A stretch of DNA of 40,479 nucleotides from UBA8529 sp964390565 (GTDB taxonomy: Bacteria > Bacteroidota > Bacteroidia > Bacteroidales > Tenuifilaceae), in the NCBI GenBank assembly GCA_964390565.1, contig CAYMII010000036.1, forward strand, positions 1 to 40,479. Reading direction: 5' to 3'. The notes beneath the pieces are model-generated. The model was given only the letters and a program-made list of their open reading frames with translations. It ran no database searches and was not told where the DNA came from. How positions within the stretch are numbered: the stretch's first letter is position 1; each line of letters opens with the position of its first letter. Positions 17,161 through 25,689 of this stretch are shown in pieces. A program made the position numbers and the translations under genes.

Positions 17161-17928
17161 ATGGAATTTGATAAAACATTATCGGTTGGGAGAATTAGAT
17201 TTAAACAAATAGGCAATAATCCCGATAGACCTACAATAATTTTTCTACACGATTCGTGGGGCTGTATTGAACTTTGGCGAGATTTTCCCAAGAAATTAGG
17301 CGCATTAACAAGCTGTAACGTTCTTATATACGACCGTCAAGGCTACGGCAAATCATGTTCTTTCTCAAAAAATAGAGAAAAGAATTACATGGAGATTGAA
17401 GCAGATATCTTAAACGAAATCATTGAAGTTTGCCAAATTAAAAAAACCGTTCTATTTGGTCATAGCGACGGGGGTACGATTGCATTAATTGCCGCTGCAA
17501 AATACCCCGAAAAGATATTGGGCATTATTACCGAAGGGGCACATGTTTTTGTTGAGGATATTACTTTAAACGGTATCCGAGAAATTGTAAAGGTATATCA
17601 TACTACCGATCTAAAAGAAAAACTTGAAAAATATCACGGGAGCAATACAGAGGCGCTTTTTTGGGCTTGGGCTGATACTTGGACAAACGAAAGCTATCGT
17701 GATTGGAGCATCGAATCCTTATTACCATTAATCAACTGTCCTACGCTAATTATTCAAGGGGAGTACGATGAATACGGTTCATTGATGCAAGTTGAAAAAA
17801 TTGCTGAGCAGATTTCAGGCAGTGCAACTAGATTTATTCTACCAAATCTAAAACATACACCTCATAAGGAAAATACCGAATTAGTTATAGATCAAACAGC
17901 AAAGTTTATTAATCAAATGATTAAGTAA
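17161..17928 (+). CDS. Alpha/beta-fold hydrolase
   Basis: A 256-residue cytoplasmic hydrolase with no signal peptide. The oxyanion region is FLHDSWG (near residue 26). The nucleophile elbow is GHSDGG with Ser102, the acid is probably Asp203 in QGEYDEYGS and the base His232 in LKHTPH. The size and motif order fit lipase/esterase, proline iminopeptidase-like or C-C hydrolase members of the superfamily. The substrate cannot be read from the sequence. The start is set by the promoter just upstream. A weak hairpin with a T run follows it, so it is probably a single-gene unit. Confidence 0.85.
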   Translation: MEFDKTLSVGRIRFKQIGNNPDRPTIIFLHDSWGCIELWRDFPKKLGALTSCNVLIYDRQGYGKSCSFSKNREKNYMEIEADILNEIIEVCQIKKTVLFGHSDGGTIALIAAAKYPEKILGIITEGAHVFVEDITLNGIREIVKVYHTTDLKEKLEKYHGSNTEALFWAWADTWTNESYRDWSIESLLPLINCPTLIIQGEYDEYGSLMQVEKIAEQISGSATRFILPNLKHTPHKENTELVIDQTAKFINQMIK

Positions 17929-17947
17929 TTCTTAATCCCACAATAAT

Positions 17948-17975
17948 CTTAAACGACAATCGTTAAGGCTTTTTC
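17948..17975 (+). terminator. Weak Rho-independent terminator after the hydrolase gene
   Basis: CTTAAACGA (17948-17956) pairs with TCGTTAAGG (17960-17968) if one A is bulged, and CTTTTTCT follows. The stem is AT-rich, so efficiency is uncertain. Confidence 0.45.
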
Positions 17976-18015
17976 TCGCAAAAGATTACTAAATTTCCAA
18001 TCTTTTCTGAACCGA

Positions 18016-19668
18016 ATGAAACGTTTTAACAGACATCAGATTGTATTTGCAACATTCATTGTAATTGTAGCATTATTCATTGCATTCCCGCTATTCTATC
18101 AACTCGATAAGCATACCATCAGAATGTGGGACGAGTCGCGTTTGGTTTGCAATGCTGCCGAAATGCTCGATAACCACGATTTTATGGTAACCCACTTCGA
18201 GGGTCAACCCGATATGTGGAACTCCAAACCGCCGCTATTTATATGGATTATAGCAGTATTTATTAAACTATTTGGGTATAACGAGCTGGCTGTAAGACTA
18301 CCATCGGCAATAAGCGCCCTGATAACAATCGGAATAATATTCTATGCCTGCCAAAAGTTAACCAATGGCAAAATATTTGGCTTAATATCGGGATTAGTAC
18401 TTGCCACATCAGGCGGTTATGTTGTGTTTCATGTTACTCGAACTGCCGATTATGACTCATTCCTTGCTCTCCTTTGCACAGCATGGTTATTACTTGGCTT
18501 TTGGTATTTGAGAATCAAACAAAAGCCAATGCTGCTTTATCTTTTATCAATTCTACTGGCACTCTCAGTACTTACCAAAAGCGTTCAAGCGCTTGTTTTG
18601 CTTCCCGGGTTATTCTTTTTTGCTCTATACTCAAAAAGTGTGTTAACGTTACTAAAGAGTAAACACACCTATATCTCTGCATTCATTGCAGTTGCAATTA
18701 TTGGATCGTACTATATAATTCGTGAGGTCTACAATCCGGGTTATCTAGCCGAAGTATACAAGAATGAGATCGGAGGAAGGTTTTTAGAAACCACTGAAGG
18801 GCATAAGCAGAGCCTTTGGTTCTACTTTAAACTCCTTCGAACATGGGGATTTGGGTTTTGGATATTATTTATTCCTTTATCAATTTGGGTTTTAATCGCT
18901 AATAAAAAAGAGATCAACAAAAACCTTTACGATTTCATTGTTTTCTGTTTAATCGTTTCATTAACCTATCTACTTATCATCTCGTTAGGACAAACCAAAT
19001 GTCGCCAGTATGTGGCATTAGCACTACCTTTTTTGGCAATTGTAGCAGCATTCCCAATTTGGTATGCTATAGATAAGTACATCGTTAAAACATCCTCAAT
19101 AATTGATATTAGGGGCACATTAACTATTCTGATTTTGATGATAGTTGTTTTCGATTACCCCTACTCAAATATCATCAATAGTATAAAAGAAGAAGATAAA
19201 CAGGGCTGGGAAAAGGAGAACTTTGGTAAATTCATGAAGCTATGTAAGCCATATAAACATTATTCGGTTGTGTCTGAAGGCTATAATGCATCGCTCAACT
19301 TTTATATTAATTCCTACCAGAAAAAGAAATATAGAATTGAAAAGAAAACCATTACCAGTTTGAATGTTGATGATACGGTAATGATTTGCGAATCGCACTT
19401 TAAAAACGGGCTCAACGCATTATACCAATATCAATCGTTAAACGAATGGAATAGCTCTGTTTTAGTAAGAATCACGGGCAAAAAAGAGTATAATATTGAT
19501 GAGCGAACATCATTCTTTAAAAGCCAGATTATTAGCAATAGCTCAGCATATAATGATTTGATGTATGCAAAGCGTAACGATACAATTAGCGCAGAGCTGA
19601 TTATACATGAAAAAGCCACCGAGATGGTAAAGAATGAAATGAGTAACCTAAGCATCAAGAATCAATGA
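18016..19668 (+). CDS. GT-C family glycosyltransferase, ArnT/PMT-like (GT39/GT83)
   Basis: A 550-residue polytopic inner-membrane protein with many hydrophobic helices in the first 390 residues and a soluble C-terminal tail. The first external loop holds the acidic pair Asp39-Glu40 (MWDESRL), and WNSKPPLFIWI near residue 70 and HVTRTADYDSF near 140 are typical of ArnT/PMT-type enzymes that take a sugar from a polyprenyl-phosphate donor and attach it to lipid A, glycan or protein in the periplasm. Acceptor and sugar are unknown. The stop codon overlaps the start of the next membrane-protein gene (ATGA), so the two are translationally coupled and probably work together. The GT2 enzyme at 15199-16125 could supply its donor. 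Confidence 0.88.
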   Translation: MKRFNRHQIVFATFIVIVALFIAFPLFYQLDKHTIRMWDESRLVCNAAEMLDNHDFMVTHFEGQPDMWNSKPPLFIWIIAVFIKLFGYNELAVRLPSAISALITIGIIFYACQKLTNGKIFGLISGLVLATSGGYVVFHVTRTADYDSFLALLCTAWLLLGFWYLRIKQKPMLLYLLSILLALSVLTKSVQALVLLPGLFFFALYSKSVLTLLKSKHTYISAFIAVAIIGSYYIIREVYNPGYLAEVYKNEIGGRFLETTEGHKQSLWFYFKLLRTWGFGFWILFIPLSIWVLIANKKEINKNLYDFIVFCLIVSLTYLLIISLGQTKCRQYVALALPFLAIVAAFPIWYAIDKYIVKTSSIIDIRGTLTILILMIVVFDYPYSNIINSIKEEDKQGWEKENFGKFMKLCKPYKHYSVVSEGYNASLNFYINSYQKKKYRIEKKTITSLNVDDTVMICESHFKNGLNALYQYQSLNEWNSSVLVRITGKKEYNIDERTSFFKSQIISNSSAYNDLMYAKRNDTISAELIIHEKATEMVKNEMSNLSIKNQ

Positions 19669-21155
19669 TTCATCAACGAAAATTCTCGCTAATATTAACA
19701 ATAGGTATCTTTGGGATTATCTATTGCTCAATATCATTAGTTAACCACTACCTTTTAAGAACCTATGGTTGGGATTTGGGAATTATCAACAACTCAATGT
19801 TCGACTATGCCCATTTCCGTTGGAACAACGGAGAAATAATGTATCCAAACAGCAAGTTCGATAACCTTTTAGGCGATCATTTTACCCTTTACCCTTTAAT
19901 TATTTCGCCGTTATCATGGATTTTTGGCACTTATACTCTTTTGTTATTTCAGGTAGCTGCAATCCTTTGGGGTGGTTATGGTGTTTACAAATTCGTTTAT
20001 CAGCTAAACTCAAACCACAAGTTGGCGCTTCTTTCAACCATTCAGTTCTATTCAATATTTGGAATCTATTCCGCTTTAGGTTTCGATTATCATGATAATG
20101 TAATTGCAGCCATGTTTGTTCCTTGGTTGCTTTACTATTTTCACAAGGAGGATTGGCTTAAAGCCTCAATATACCTAGTACTTATTCTCATTGGTAAAGA
20201 GAATATGGCGCTTTGGGCATTCTTTATCAGCATTGGAACCATGATGCTTTACTATAAGGAGCGAAAGAAAGTTATATATTCATGCATCTTTGCTGCTGCA
20301 TCAATTGTTTATTTTATAGGCATAATGAAACTTATGCCAACACTTTCGCCAGCTCAAACGGAATATGCACATTGGGATTTCTCAGCATTAGGCCCAACGA
20401 TGGGTGATGCCTTTGAAACTATTTTTACACGTCCAAAATACGTTTTCACACTACTATTAGAGAACCACTTGAATATTCCCGAAGGAATTGGTAGCAAATC
20501 GGAACTACACTATGTTGTGCTCCTTTCAGGAGGTATTGCCCTAATCTACCGTCCACAGTTTTTAATAATGCTCCTTCCCATTTACGGTCAAAAGCTGTTT
20601 AACGATCAGTTTGCACGATGGGGTATTTGCCATCACTATTCTATCGAATTTGCTCCAATTTTAGCCATTGCCACAGGTTGGATGGTTAACGATTTAACTA
20701 TAAAGGATAATCGAAAGTTTTGGCTAGCAATTGCTTTTACTTTATTAACAATTGCAACAACTCTATCGATACTCGACAGTAGGGTTTCAAAGTATTTCAA
20801 CAAGGATAACGAGCGTTTCTATGCTAAGCGTCATTGGACAAGGAAATATGATGTAAAGTTGGTTTATAATAACCTACACTTTATCCCCTCAGATGCTGCG
20901 CTTAGCGCGCAGAGTATGCTTTGCCCCCATTTGGCATTCCGCGAAAAAATTTACCACTACCCTTACATCGGCGATGCCGAGTATATTGCATTACTGCCTA
21001 AGGATCAAAACGTATACCCATTAACTAAGGAGGAATACCGTAACAGAATGCAGGAATTGCGGAACAATCCTGAATGGGTTGTTGTAGTCGAAAACGAATC
21101 CTTGATTGTGTTTAAAAGAGTACTTATAGTTAAAAAAGAAAACTCTACCCAATAG
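19665..21155 (+). CDS. DUF2079 family membrane protein
   Basis: A 496-residue polytopic inner-membrane protein. The N-terminal part TYGWDLGIINNSMFDYAHF, followed by LLGDHFTLYPLIISPLSW, is the hallmark of DUF2079, a family distantly similar to GT-C glycosyltransferases. The Asp in DLGI and Asp-His in GDHF occupy positions where GT-C enzymes keep catalytic acids. The soluble C-terminus (from about residue 400) contains SAQSMLCPHLAFREKIYHYP, also usual for the family. Its ATG overlaps the stop of the GT-C gene by four bases, so co-expression is near certain. Its last 11 bases overlap the 3' end of the convergent cysQ gene. No exact reaction is established for the family. Confidence 0.85.
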   Translation: MIHQRKFSLILTIGIFGIIYCSISLVNHYLLRTYGWDLGIINNSMFDYAHFRWNNGEIMYPNSKFDNLLGDHFTLYPLIISPLSWIFGTYTLLLFQVAAILWGGYGVYKFVYQLNSNHKLALLSTIQFYSIFGIYSALGFDYHDNVIAAMFVPWLLYYFHKEDWLKASIYLVLILIGKENMALWAFFISIGTMMLYYKERKKVIYSCIFAAASIVYFIGIMKLMPTLSPAQTEYAHWDFSALGPTMGDAFETIFTRPKYVFTLLLENHLNIPEGIGSKSELHYVVLLSGGIALIYRPQFLIMLLPIYGQKLFNDQFARWGICHHYSIEFAPILAIATGWMVNDLTIKDNRKFWLAIAFTLLTIATTLSILDSRVSKYFNKDNERFYAKRHWTRKYDVKLVYNNLHFIPSDAALSAQSMLCPHLAFREKIYHYPYIGDAEYIALLPKDQNVYPLTKEEYRNRMQELRNNPEWVVVVENESLIVFKRVLIVKKENSTQ

Positions 21156-21981
21156 ATTTATTGGCTTTTACAATAAACCAAGGGTTCTCTAGCGATTCCT
21201 TATTATAAGTAATACGCTGCTTGGTATCAACAGTAATTATCAGACATCCTGACTCTTCGACAATAGACTGCCCTGCTGCAGTATCCCACTCCATTGTTGG
21301 AGTAAAGCGGGGATAAATATCAGCATTGCCCTCAGCAATTAGGCATAACTTTAGCGACGAACCCTGGTATTGATGAGTTATTTCGCCATACTTTTTCTGA
21401 AGAAGTGCAATAAACTCTTCGGTTTCAGCATTCATATGCGAACGACTACTTAAAACAACAAGTTTATCACGTTTAATTGTTTTTGGGAGTTTATCAGATA
21501 CTTTAATTAGCTGATCAAACCTGTAACTTGGCTCCATTTCAGGTTCAATTGACGATGCCTTAAATGCACCATCACCTTTAAGTGAAAAATACATCTCCTT
21601 AAGAACGGGAACGTAAACAACACCCATAATCGGAAAACCATGAACAATAAGCGCTATATTTACTGTAAACTCTCCGTTGCGCTTGATAAACTCTTTTGTT
21701 CCGTCGAGGGGATCGACTAACCAAAAATACTCCCATCCCTTACGCTCTTCGTAAACAATACTTCTTCCCTCCTCGCTCAGAGTTGGAATACGTGTTTTTG
21801 TTAAAGAGTTTAAAATTTCGTCATGAGCCTTTCTATCGGCTAGTGTTAACGGGGTTTTATCGGATTTAAGATTTACCTGAAACTCATTGGAGTAATAAAC
21901 ATCTAGTATAAGTTTACCCGCCCTCACAGCAGCGTTGATTGCTATAGAAAGCAGGTTTCTAAGTTCTGTTTGATCGATCAT
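21145..21981 (-). CDS. cysQ: 3'(2'),5'-bisphosphate nucleotidase
   Basis: A 278-residue cytoplasmic magnesium-dependent phosphatase of the inositol monophosphatase superfamily. It should hydrolyse PAP to AMP, clearing the by-product of sulfate assimilation and sulfotransfer. Signature motifs are LSEEGR (near residue 74), the metal site DPLDGTKEFIKRNGEF (near 94-109), and WDTAAGQSIVEESG near 230-243. These agree with CysQ rather than with plain inositol monophosphatase. No other sulfur gene lies in the window. It has its own promoter at 22004-22036 and overlaps the convergent DUF2079 gene by 11 bases. Confidence 0.92.
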   Translation of the reverse strand: MIDQTELRNLLSIAINAAVRAGKLILDVYYSNEFQVNLKSDKTPLTLADRKAHDEILNSLTKTRIPTLSEEGRSIVYEERKGWEYFWLVDPLDGTKEFIKRNGEFTVNIALIVHGFPIMGVVYVPVLKEMYFSLKGDGAFKASSIEPEMEPSYRFDQLIKVSDKLPKTIKRDKLVVLSSRSHMNAETEEFIALLQKKYGEITHQYQGSSLKLCLIAEGNADIYPRFTPTMEWDTAAGQSIVEESGCLIITVDTKQRITYNKESLENPWFIVKANKSIG

Positions 21982-22003
21982 TTAAGATATTTATAATTGG
22001 TCG

Positions 22004-22036
22004 CAAAATTAGATCTCTTTTTCAAATTAACACAAT
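22004..22036 (-). promoter_or_regulatory. Bacteroidota-type promoter for cysQ
   Basis: On the minus strand TAATTTTG (22004-22011) matches the -7 consensus exactly, and ATTG (22033-22036) matches three of four bases of the -33 box with a 21-base spacer. Transcription would begin near 21998, 17 bases before the start codon. Confidence 0.55.
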
Positions 22037-22217
22037 GTATTTATCAGTTACGATAACTTTATTATTTTAAAACATATACCACTAATTATCATGATGTTAT
22101 TAAATTTTAAGGTTATTTATCAGTTTCAAGCATCAAAAAAAATAAAAAAAACACCCTTCCATTTTCAAATGGGAAAAATAAAATACTAAGTTTACCCCAT
22201 ATAAAATTGATAATACT

Positions 22218-23681
22218 ATGAATCAAATTGAGCAACTTCAACCAGCTGAGATATGGAAGTATTTTCTTGAAATCTGCAAGATTCCACGTCCTTCAAAAAA
22301 AGAAGAAAAAATTGCAAAGTACCTTATGGATTTTGCAAAAGAGCATAATCTTGAAGCAAGTCAAGACGCAGCAGGCAGTGTAGTAATAAAGAAACAGGCA
22401 ACCCCAGGATATGAAAAATTACAATCGGTTGTTCTTCAAAGCCACATTGATATGGTATGTGAAAAGAATAGCGATGTTGCACATGATTTTAATGTTGATC
22501 CAATAGTTCCATATATTGATGGTGATTGGATTAAAGCAAAAGGAACAACACTTGGTGCCGATGACGGAATAGGTATTGCTTCGCAATTAGCTATACTTGC
22601 TTCAAAAACCATTAAACATGGCCCAATCGAATGCTTATTTACTGTTGATGAGGAAACTGGGTTAACAGGTGCATTTGAAATGAAACCGGGCTTTTTCGAT
22701 TCAAAAATTCTTTTAAACCTCGATTCGGAGGATGAGGGAGAACTGTTTATTGGCTGTGCTGGGGGCTTAGATACAGTTGCCACATTTGCATACGATCAAG
22801 AGAAAATACCAACTGATTTCGTAGCCTATAAGATTTCTGTTAAAGGATTAACCGGTGGCCATTCGGGAGATGATATCCACAAAGGATACGGGAACTCAAT
22901 TAAGATTCTTGCTCGATTCCTATGGAAAAGCACCAATAAATATGATTTAAGGTTATCATCATTTGATGGAGGAAATCTTCGAAACGCAATTCCTCGCGAA
23001 GCATTCTCAATTTTCACAATCCATACTGAGGATAAAGAGCAGCTTGCAAAAGATTTTGACATATTCAAATCCGAGGTATATAACGAAATTAAAGATGTTG
23101 AGCCAAATATCGTAATTACTCTCGAAACTCATGCTGCACCTGAGTTTGTAATCGACGAGCCTACCCATTTCGATTTACTTAACTCGCTTTACGCATGTCC
23201 ACATGGCGTTATTTCGATGAGCCGCCAGCTAAAAGGACTAGTTGAAACATCCACCAATCTCGCTTCAGTTAAGTTTATTCAGGATAACCAAATACTTGTA
23301 ACAACCAGCCAAAGAAGTTCGGTTGAGTCGTTAAAACATGATATTTCGAACATGGTTGAAAGTGTTTTCAGATTAGCGAATGCAAATGTTCAACACTCCG
23401 AAGGTTACCCAGGATGGGCGCCAAATACAAACTCTGAAATATTAAATATCACACATTCATCCTACAAGAAATTATTTGGAGTTGAACCTGTTGTTAGAGC
23501 CATTCATGCTGGCTTAGAGTGTGGATTATTCCTTGAAAAATATCCATACCTCGATATGATCTCCTTCGGACCAACCATAAGAGGAGCACACTCTCCTGAT
23601 GAAAGATTGGATATTAAAACAACACAAAAGTATTGGGATCTTCTACTTGATGTACTCGTAAATATTCCAAAATCGAAATAA
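22218..23681 (+). CDS. pepD: Aminoacyl-histidine dipeptidase (Xaa-His dipeptidase, M20C)
   Basis: A 487-residue cytoplasmic zinc dipeptidase that splits beta-Ala-His (carnosine) and other Xaa-His or unspecific dipeptides. Metal-binding and catalytic motifs are all in place: SHIDMV (His76, Asp78), GADDG (113-117), and VDEETG with the catalytic Glu145 and ligand Glu146. The final metal His is in GPTIRGAHSPDE near the C-terminus. The length is standard for PepD. The start at 22218 fits the family N-terminus (LQPAEIWKYFLEICKIPRPS). The gene ends in a strong terminator. A weak -7-like TAAGTTTA (22187-22194) is the best promoter candidate. Confidence 0.95.
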   Translation: MNQIEQLQPAEIWKYFLEICKIPRPSKKEEKIAKYLMDFAKEHNLEASQDAAGSVVIKKQATPGYEKLQSVVLQSHIDMVCEKNSDVAHDFNVDPIVPYIDGDWIKAKGTTLGADDGIGIASQLAILASKTIKHGPIECLFTVDEETGLTGAFEMKPGFFDSKILLNLDSEDEGELFIGCAGGLDTVATFAYDQEKIPTDFVAYKISVKGLTGGHSGDDIHKGYGNSIKILARFLWKSTNKYDLRLSSFDGGNLRNAIPREAFSIFTIHTEDKEQLAKDFDIFKSEVYNEIKDVEPNIVITLETHAAPEFVIDEPTHFDLLNSLYACPHGVISMSRQLKGLVETSTNLASVKFIQDNQILVTTSQRSSVESLKHDISNMVESVFRLANANVQHSEGYPGWAPNTNSEILNITHSSYKKLFGVEPVVRAIHAGLECGLFLEKYPYLDMISFGPTIRGAHSPDERLDIKTTQKYWDLLLDVLVNIPKSK

Positions 23682-23683
23682 GG

Positions 23684-23709
23684 AAAAGCCGCTTTAAGCG
23701 GCTTTTTTT
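23684..23709. terminator. Terminator shared by pepD and the convergent rubredoxin gene
   Basis: AAAAGCCGC (23684-23692) and GCGGCTTTT (23698-23706) form a 9-bp stem with a 5-nt loop, followed by T to 23709. It starts three bases after the pepD stop. The rubredoxin stop codon (23708-23710) lies in the T run. The flanking A run lets the hairpin serve the minus strand too, although the T tract there is short. Confidence 0.88.
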
Positions 23710-23863
23710 ATGATATCTTTTCGAACTGATCCTTTGTAACACTACAAACAGGACATAGCCAATCATCAGGTAAATCCTCAAAAGGGGTATTCGGTTCAAT
23801 ATTCTGAGAAGGATCACCCTCCTCTTCGTTATAAATATATCCACAAATAAGGCAACGATGCAT
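23708..23863 (-). CDS. Rubredoxin
   Basis: A 51-residue iron-sulfur electron carrier. The ATG at 23863 gives MHRCLICGYIYNEEEGDP, and the second half reads DLPDDWLCPVCSVTKDQF. The four iron-binding cysteines are at positions 4, 7, 37 and 40 in two CxxC motifs, as in all rubredoxins. The usual Gly after the second CPVC is Ser here (CPVCS instead of CPVCG), a small deviation. The gene lies 15 bases downstream of the SiaC-like gene on the same strand, so co-transcription is likely. Its redox partner (rubrerythrin, reductase) is not in the window. Confidence 0.93.
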   Translation of the reverse strand: MHRCLICGYIYNEEEGDPSQNIEPNTPFEDLPDDWLCPVCSVTKDQFEKIS

Positions 23864-23878
23864 AAAGGCAAAATTTAT

Positions 23879-24259
23879 TTAAACAACCTCAACCAACTTG
23901 ATAGGCACTTTAAGTAGCGACTGAAAGTCTTTCCCCAAACCCTTAATAGTATCATCATCCTCCTCGTAATACCATGTCACAGCAATATCATTACCCCTGA
24001 TAAAACTATCATCAAGAAGTTTGAAAATTGCGTAAATGAAACGATTTGATCCGCTATTGATATACTCAATTCTAAAGTTAACCTTAGTAAACTTCTCAGG
24101 GTTCTCAATATAAGCACTTACCCAACGAATAAGTGGCTGATAGAATGAAACCGCATCTTCAGGAATTGAACGACCCGATAACTGAATTACTCCACTTGTA
24201 AAATCAACCTCTGGGGTTTTTGAAGTCCCTTTAATATATAGCCCATTCATTGTAGACAT
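23879..24259 (-). CDS. SiaC-like regulatory protein (DUF1987)
   Basis: A 126-residue cytoplasmic protein of the SiaC/DUF1987 family. In Pseudomonas, SiaC is phosphorylated by the kinase SiaB, dephosphorylated by the phosphatase SiaA, and in one state activates a diguanylate cyclase. Visible family motifs are KTPEVDF (14-20), LSGRSIPEDAVSFYQPL (27-43) and VTWYYEEDDDTIKGLG near 94-109. The residue matching the phosphorylated Thr of SiaC, in the YFNTSS segment, is Ser69 here (YINSGS). An in-frame Met4 is an alternative start. No SiaA, SiaB or cyclase gene is nearby, and rubredoxin follows 15 bases downstream. The family is clear; the partner proteins are unknown. Confidence 0.87.
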   Translation of the reverse strand: MSTMNGLYIKGTSKTPEVDFTSGVIQLSGRSIPEDAVSFYQPLIRWVSAYIENPEKFTKVNFRIEYINSGSNRFIYAIFKLLDDSFIRGNDIAVTWYYEEDDDTIKGLGKDFQSLLKVPIKLVEVV

Positions 24260-24281
24260 AAAATCAATTTTTGATGAATAA

Positions 24282-24289
24282 CAAAACTA
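24282..24289 (-). promoter_or_regulatory. -7 promoter box for the SiaC-like/rubredoxin unit
   Basis: On the minus strand TAGTTTTG matches TAnnTTTG, 22 bases before the start codon at 24259. No clear -33 TTTG is found at the right distance. Confidence 0.45.
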
Positions 24290-24336
24290 TGTGGGTAAAG
24301 TTACGAAAAAAAGGTGTCGATGTTTCTTTTTTGATT

Positions 24337-24371
24337 TAAAAAAAAAGGAGCCGCCTAATTGGCAGCCCCTT
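24337..24371 (-). terminator. Rho-independent terminator after the C1 peptidase gene
   Basis: On the minus strand AAGGGGCTGCC (24371 back to 24361) pairs with GGCGGCTCCTT (24355 back to 24345) over 11 bp with two G-U pairs and a 5-nt loop. A run of T follows. It begins 25 bases after the stop at 24397. Confidence 0.88.
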
Positions 24372-24396
24372 AAATATTTAAAAAGAAATACTTACA

Positions 24397-25590
24397 CTAT
24401 TTAATTCCCAGTTTTACAGCAATTGGCTTTGGAATCGAGTTTTTATTTACCATTATTGATGTTGTTTTGTAAAGTAAAAACGCTTTTGAAGCATAAAAAT
24501 AACCATTGTACTTTCCATCTACTCCCCAGCTATTTTTAACCTTAAAGTACAGCTTACCATTTTGATCTTTAGCGGTACCAACTAAAAGCATACCATGATC
24601 ATCTGTAGTTTGGAAGTTATCAAAAGCTTGTTGTCTTAGCTCTTGAGTAATATTTTTTTCGTAAGCGGGCTTATCGAAAGCATATAGTTGAGATTCTTTA
24701 TCTTTTGATGATAATGATGTCCACTTCGCTTTATCTGTCTCCGACATATCGTTCATATTCATATCAGGCACAACAGCAACCCCATTCTTATATGAAAAAC
24801 CTTTATCGCTTACGTCGCTAGCCCAAGCAACAGTATAGCCATTTTCAATTGCATTATCGAATACTTGACCAAACTCATCAATGGGTAAGTTGTAAATCTC
24901 TTTTTGAGCCCAGTTGTCAGATACTTCAATTGCGAACTTTTGGTAAAATGGATGATGAGAGAATGAAGTGATATAAACATAATCATCTAGATTCAATCCT
25001 AATGATTCTGCAAATGATTTAGGCGTAAACTCTTTACCATTAAAGGTGAATGATTTTGGATTTTCACCTAAATAAGCATTGAAAATACCCTCTAAACCGC
25101 GTTTCCATGCAGTTGAAAGTTTGCGGTTAGGATTTTCGATAATAGCATTTAGGTAAGCCTTAGTTGCTTCATCCAATTCACCATGAATATGTCTCTCCTC
25201 ACCATAATTTAATCCTTTATAAACCTCTTCGGTGGTTATTCCATACTTTTTAATTGCATCAATAACATCCCAAAACGAACCACCAGGTCCATAGTTAATA
25301 GTCTTTTGCATCCTAACATACTTATCGGCTTTATCCAAATACGCGTTCTTTGAGATATACATTTCGGACAAATCCATTTCAGGCTTCCCAACTCTAATAA
25401 TTTCAGCCTCAAGAAAACCTAACCCAGAAAAAATCCAACAGGTACTAGTACTGCTTTGATTTTTAACTGAAGTATGCTTAATATCCTTAATAGGAGTAAA
25501 AATATATCCTTCGGTTTTGTTTTCTTGTGACTTAACAGAACCGCTAATCAGAATAGCCATTGTAAACAATGGAAATAAATACTTCTTCAT
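24397..25590 (-). CDS. Exported C1 cysteine peptidase, bleomycin hydrolase-like
   Basis: A 397-residue papain-fold peptidase related to aminopeptidase C/bleomycin hydrolase (C1B). It differs from the cytoplasmic PepC enzymes in having a signal peptide (MKKYLFPLFTMAILISGSVKSQ), so it acts in the periplasm or outside. The catalytic residues are Cys51 in STSTCWIFSG, His332 in TTDDHGMLLVG and Asn353 in KVKNSWG; Gln45 in VKNQSS is the oxyanion residue. The insert between Cys and His, including ITSFSHHPFYQKFAIEV, is C1B-like. Length is slightly below typical (about 440). It is divergent from the ankyrin gene, with 99 bases between start codons, and has its own terminator. Confidence 0.88.
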   Translation of the reverse strand: MKKYLFPLFTMAILISGSVKSQENKTEGYIFTPIKDIKHTSVKNQSSTSTCWIFSGLGFLEAEIIRVGKPEMDLSEMYISKNAYLDKADKYVRMQKTINYGPGGSFWDVIDAIKKYGITTEEVYKGLNYGEERHIHGELDEATKAYLNAIIENPNRKLSTAWKRGLEGIFNAYLGENPKSFTFNGKEFTPKSFAESLGLNLDDYVYITSFSHHPFYQKFAIEVSDNWAQKEIYNLPIDEFGQVFDNAIENGYTVAWASDVSDKGFSYKNGVAVVPDMNMNDMSETDKAKWTSLSSKDKESQLYAFDKPAYEKNITQELRQQAFDNFQTTDDHGMLLVGTAKDQNGKLYFKVKNSWGVDGKYNGYFYASKAFLLYKTTSIMVNKNSIPKPIAVKLGIK

Positions 25591-25599
25591 AAGATTTGA

Positions 25600-25647
25600 A
25601 TTGATGTTATTTGTTTTTTTTTATTAGTTTTGATTTATCTAGGTTTG
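25600..25647 (+). promoter_or_regulatory. Candidate promoter boxes for the ankyrin gene
   Basis: Two exact -7 matches occur: TAGTTTTG (25625-25632, with ATTG 21 bases upstream at 25600-25603) and TAGGTTTG (25640-25647, no good -33 box). They would give leaders of about 52 and 37 bases to the ATG at 25690. Confidence 0.45.
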
Positions 25648-25689
25648 ATTTTAAAAACGTTAAAAGGTTTATTTATAAAGATCTCAAAA

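Noticed and set aside
23614..23871. 85-codon minus-strand open frame overlapping the pepD end and the rubredoxin gene
   Set aside because: It lies in a different register from the clear rubredoxin gene, crosses the terminator, and has no recognisable domain.
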